Positions 6,347-7,472 of a stretch of DNA of 7,472 nt are shown here, piece by piece. Positions within the stretch are counted from its first letter, which is position 1. Every line of letters starts with the position of its first letter. The stretch comes from Pyrolobus sp964613695. GTDB lineage: Archaea; Thermoproteota; Thermoprotei_A; Sulfolobales; Pyrodictiaceae. The stretch lies in NCBI GenBank assembly GCA_964613695.1, contig CAZTIR010000063.1, forward strand, positions 1 through 7,472, given 5' to 3'. The notes under the pieces were generated by a model. The model ran no database searches. It was not told the origin of the DNA and saw only the letters and a program-made list of their open reading frames with translations. Made by a program: the position numbers and the translations under genes.

Positions 6347-6692
6347 CGAGGAACAACCTCGTCCAATACTTCTCCACGCGCTTCATGTTCTTAAGCAGAA
6401 CTCGGAGGGGTATCGCCTGCTTCTCACCCCTCCTAGTATACCTCAGGACGGTTATAGGGAGCACACCCCTAGCAAGCTCGACACGCGCAACGAGAACAGG
6501 ATCCTCGCGTATACGCGGGTGGAGCCTCTCAACCTCTACAAGAGGCGGCGCACCCATGCTCAACTGTAAAGCCCTAGCTCCTATGATGCGAGCGCGCTCG
6601 AAGCGAGTCAACCAGGGCGGCCCTATCCTAACCTCCTCTTCACTAGCCTCGTGTTCCCTCTCCACAATCTCCTCTCCAGCATCCAGCGACAC
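6321..6692 (-). CDS. rpoK: DNA-directed RNA polymerase subunit Rpo6 (RpoK)
   Basis: This is the archaeal counterpart of eukaryotic Rpb6 and bacterial omega, a small subunit that helps assemble and stabilise RNA polymerase. The hallmark core is plain: GPPWLTRFERARIIGARALQ (24-43) continuing with LSMGAPPLVEV, then DPVLVARVELARGVLPITVLRY (64-85). An acidic N-terminus (1-22) is normal for the family. The last ~33 residues (KQAIPLRVLLKNMKRVEKYW... to REYA) form a basic, amphipathic extension; at 123 aa the protein is longer than the roughly 85-100 aa I expect for RpoK. The start is a GTG, the only standard start in frame after an upstream TAG. GGTGA 8 nt upstream matches the archaeal anti-SD sequence. 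The upstream neighbour is a thermosome gene rather than rpoN, and the protease gene starts inside the rpoK 3' end. In many archaea eno follows rpoK; here it is about 6.1 kb downstream. Confidence 0.95.
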   Translation of the reverse strand: MSLDAGEEIVEREHEASEEEVRIGPPWLTRFERARIIGARALQLSMGAPPLVEVERLHPRIREDPVLVARVELARGVLPITVLRYTRRGEKQAIPLRVLLKNMKRVEKYWTRLFLDEIPREYA

Positions 6693-6760
6693 GAAGCCGT
6701 CACCCAGCCAAAGCTAGCTAGGAGAGGGTTTTACACTTACATAAACGGGCTTAAAAACTA
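6693..6760 (-). promoter_or_regulatory. rpoK: rpoK promoter and leader
   Basis: On the minus strand GTTTTTAAG (6758-6750) is the clearest TATA element in the window, preceded by an A-containing stretch (GAATA) suited to a BRE. It predicts transcription starting near 6730-6726 and a leader of about 35 nt. The leader contains CTAGCTAG and then GGTGA (6704-6700), a good ribosome site before the GTG start. The start site is inferred from spacing only. Confidence 0.55.
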
Positions 6761-6763
6761 TTC

Positions 6764-6782
6764 ATGGCCGGGATGAGGCCAT
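6764..6782. repeat. 6-bp inverted repeat upstream of the rpoK TATA box
   Basis: ATGGCC (6764-6769) and GGCCAT (6777-6782) are perfect inverted repeats around a 7-nt loop (GGGATGA). The repeat sits a few bases upstream of the rpoK TATA element. On the minus strand it is followed after 5 nt by TTTTT, so it could be an operator next to the promoter, or a hairpin aiding termination of thermosome transcripts. A 6-bp stem can arise by chance, so the role is uncertain. Confidence 0.4.
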
Positions 6783-6789
6783 TTGTGTG

Positions 6790-6836
6790 TCAAAAAGGGC
6801 TTGATTTCAGGTTAGAAAATCACGTATTATCCGGCT
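6790..6836 (-). terminator. Thermosome 3' end, T-rich termination region
   Basis: Just past the thermosome stop the minus strand carries two T-tracts: GATTTTC (6821-6815) and CCCTTTTTGA (6799-6790), roughly 16 and 40 nt downstream. Archaeal RNA polymerase terminates at such T-runs without needing a hairpin. They lie upstream of the rpoK promoter, so thermosome and rpoK are probably separate transcripts, although leaky read-through remains possible. Confidence 0.5.
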
Positions 6837-7472
6837 TTACTCCTCCTCGCCCTTCCCGCCCTTCTTGCCCTTCTCCTTCTTAGTCGGAGCTGCTGCGATG
6901 ATATCGTCGATCTTTAGTATCGTTGTCGCCGCCTCAGTAGCGCTCTTCAACACCTGCTCCTTGACCAGTATCGGCTCTAGCACGTTAATCTTGGTCATGT
7001 CCTCAACGATCTTCGCGTTTAGGACGTCGACACCCGCGTACTTCTTACCCTCTGCGTGTAGCTTCCTGAGATCCATTAGGGTCTGTAGGGCATCCATGCC
7101 AGCGCTCTCAGCTAGTATCATCGGTATCTCCTCGAGCGCGTCGGCGTAAGCCTCGATAGCCAGCTGCTCCTTACCACCAACCTTCCTGGCGTACTCGCGT
7201 AGCCTCATAGCAAGCTCGACCTCCATGGCGCCACCGCCTGGCACAATCTTCGGCTTCCTTAGCACGTTCCTTAGCACGCGTAGGGCATCCTCCAGGTTCC
7301 TCTCAGCCTCGTCAAGCAGCATGTCATTCGCGCCGCGCAAGAGGATCGTGACAGCCCTCGGGTTCTTGCACTTCTCGATGAAGACCATCTTGTCGTTGCC
7401 CACTCTCCTCTCCTCCACTAGCCCCGCGAAGCCCAGGTCGTCGGGCGTTAGGTCGCGGATACTGCTCACTAT
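6837..7472 (-). CDS. ths: Thermosome subunit (group II chaperonin), C-terminal part only
   Basis: This is the last 211 codons of a thermosome subunit; the protein is normally about 540-560 aa, so the first 60% lies beyond the right edge. The thermosome is the ATP-driven double-ring cytosolic chaperonin of archaea. The visible part begins inside the apical domain, at a stretch starting IVSSIRDLTPDDLG, and continues with VTILLRGANDMLLDEAERNL. The returning intermediate and equatorial domains follow with VPGGGAMEVELA (the nucleotide-contacting GGGA turn), the ESAGMD motif and GVDVLNAKIVED. The GTG at 7469 is an internal valine codon, not a start, because reading frame and homology continue to the edge. 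The C-terminus is a Lys/Gly/Glu tail (KKEKGKKGGKGEEE) rather than the GGM repeats seen in some thermosomes. Alpha and beta subunits cannot be told apart from this fragment. It precedes rpoK on the same strand. Confidence 0.96.
   Translation of the reverse strand: MVSSIRDLTPDDLGFAGLVEERRVGNDKMVFIEKCKNPRAVTILLRGANDMLLDEAERNLEDALRVLRNVLRKPKIVPGGGAMEVELAMRLREYARKVGGKEQLAIEAYADALEEIPMILAESAGMDALQTLMDLRKLHAEGKKYAGVDVLNAKIVEDMTKINVLEPILVKEQVLKSATEAATTILKIDDIIAAAPTKKEKGKKGGKGEEE

Noticed and set aside
6385..6717. Plus-strand open frames opposite rpoK
   Set aside because: The rpoK frame on the minus strand is unmistakable. The plus frames are Ser/Thr/Arg-rich without motifs and lack a convincing ribosome site.
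7467..7469. GTG at 7469 as the start of a short thermosome-like gene
   Set aside because: The sequence on both sides matches the interior of a thermosome apical domain and the frame stays open to the window edge, so this is an internal valine codon of a longer gene.
1..7472. CRISPR array, insertion sequence, tRNA or integration site
   Set aside because: I saw no regularly spaced direct repeats, no transposase or integrase motifs, no terminal inverted repeats and no cloverleaf-like segment. The intergenic gaps are short, at most 144 bp.

Overview
This window looks like the chromosome of a hyperthermophilic crenarchaeon, most likely in the Desulfurococcales and plausibly near the Pyrodictiaceae. 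That placement is inferred from gene content and sequence style. The content includes an archaeal RNA polymerase subunit Rpo6/RpoK, a group II chaperonin (thermosome), an archaeal type IA topoisomerase, an enolase with the archaeal-type N-terminus and an ER/archaeal-type signal peptidase. Genes are tightly packed, GC is moderately high, Arg is mostly AGG/AGA, and GTG and TTG starts are common. No species can be named from the sequence alone.

Layout, left to right. (1) 1-184, minus: the N-terminal 61 codons of enolase, running off the left edge. (2) 185-244: a 60-bp divergent promoter region. (3) 245-2021, plus: a tight three-gene cluster of a TrkA/RCK nucleotide-binding K+ regulator, an MscS-type mechanosensitive channel and a small zinc-ribbon protein that may be related to chromatin protein Cren7. 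(4) 2018-2653, minus: an unrecognised multi-spanning membrane protein, convergent with and overlapping the zinc-ribbon gene by 4 nt. (5) 2696-3196, plus: signal peptidase I, divergent from the membrane protein. (6) 3179-5185, minus: DNA topoisomerase I with an unusual zinc-finger-containing C-terminal extension, convergent with the signal peptidase gene and overlapping it by 18 nt. (7) 5249-6346, minus: a site-2-type (M50) intramembrane metalloprotease. (8) 6321-6692, minus: rpoK, overlapping the protease gene by 26 nt. (9) 6693-6836: an intergenic region holding the chaperonin 3' end and the rpoK promoter. (10) 6837-7472, minus: the C-terminal 211 codons of a thermosome subunit, running off the right edge.

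The plus-strand cluster points to K+ and osmotic homeostasis (TrkA/RCK plus MscS). The minus-strand block groups information-processing and quality-control functions (thermosome, rpoK, S2P protease, topA) and may be read partly as one unit, with rpoK and the protease the most clearly coupled. In many archaea rpoK lies directly upstream of eno. Here both are on the minus strand in that order but about 6.1 kb apart, so the genes between them look like an insertion into, or rearrangement of, that old cluster.

I see no tRNA, rRNA, CRISPR array, insertion sequence or phage signature. Most of the window is ordinary core archaeal genome. The parts least explained by known families are the 211-aa membrane protein, the zinc-ribbon protein, the topoisomerase C-terminal extension, the cysteine-bearing N-terminal domain of the protease and the C-terminal tail of RpoK. 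I found no convincing new defence or mobile system.
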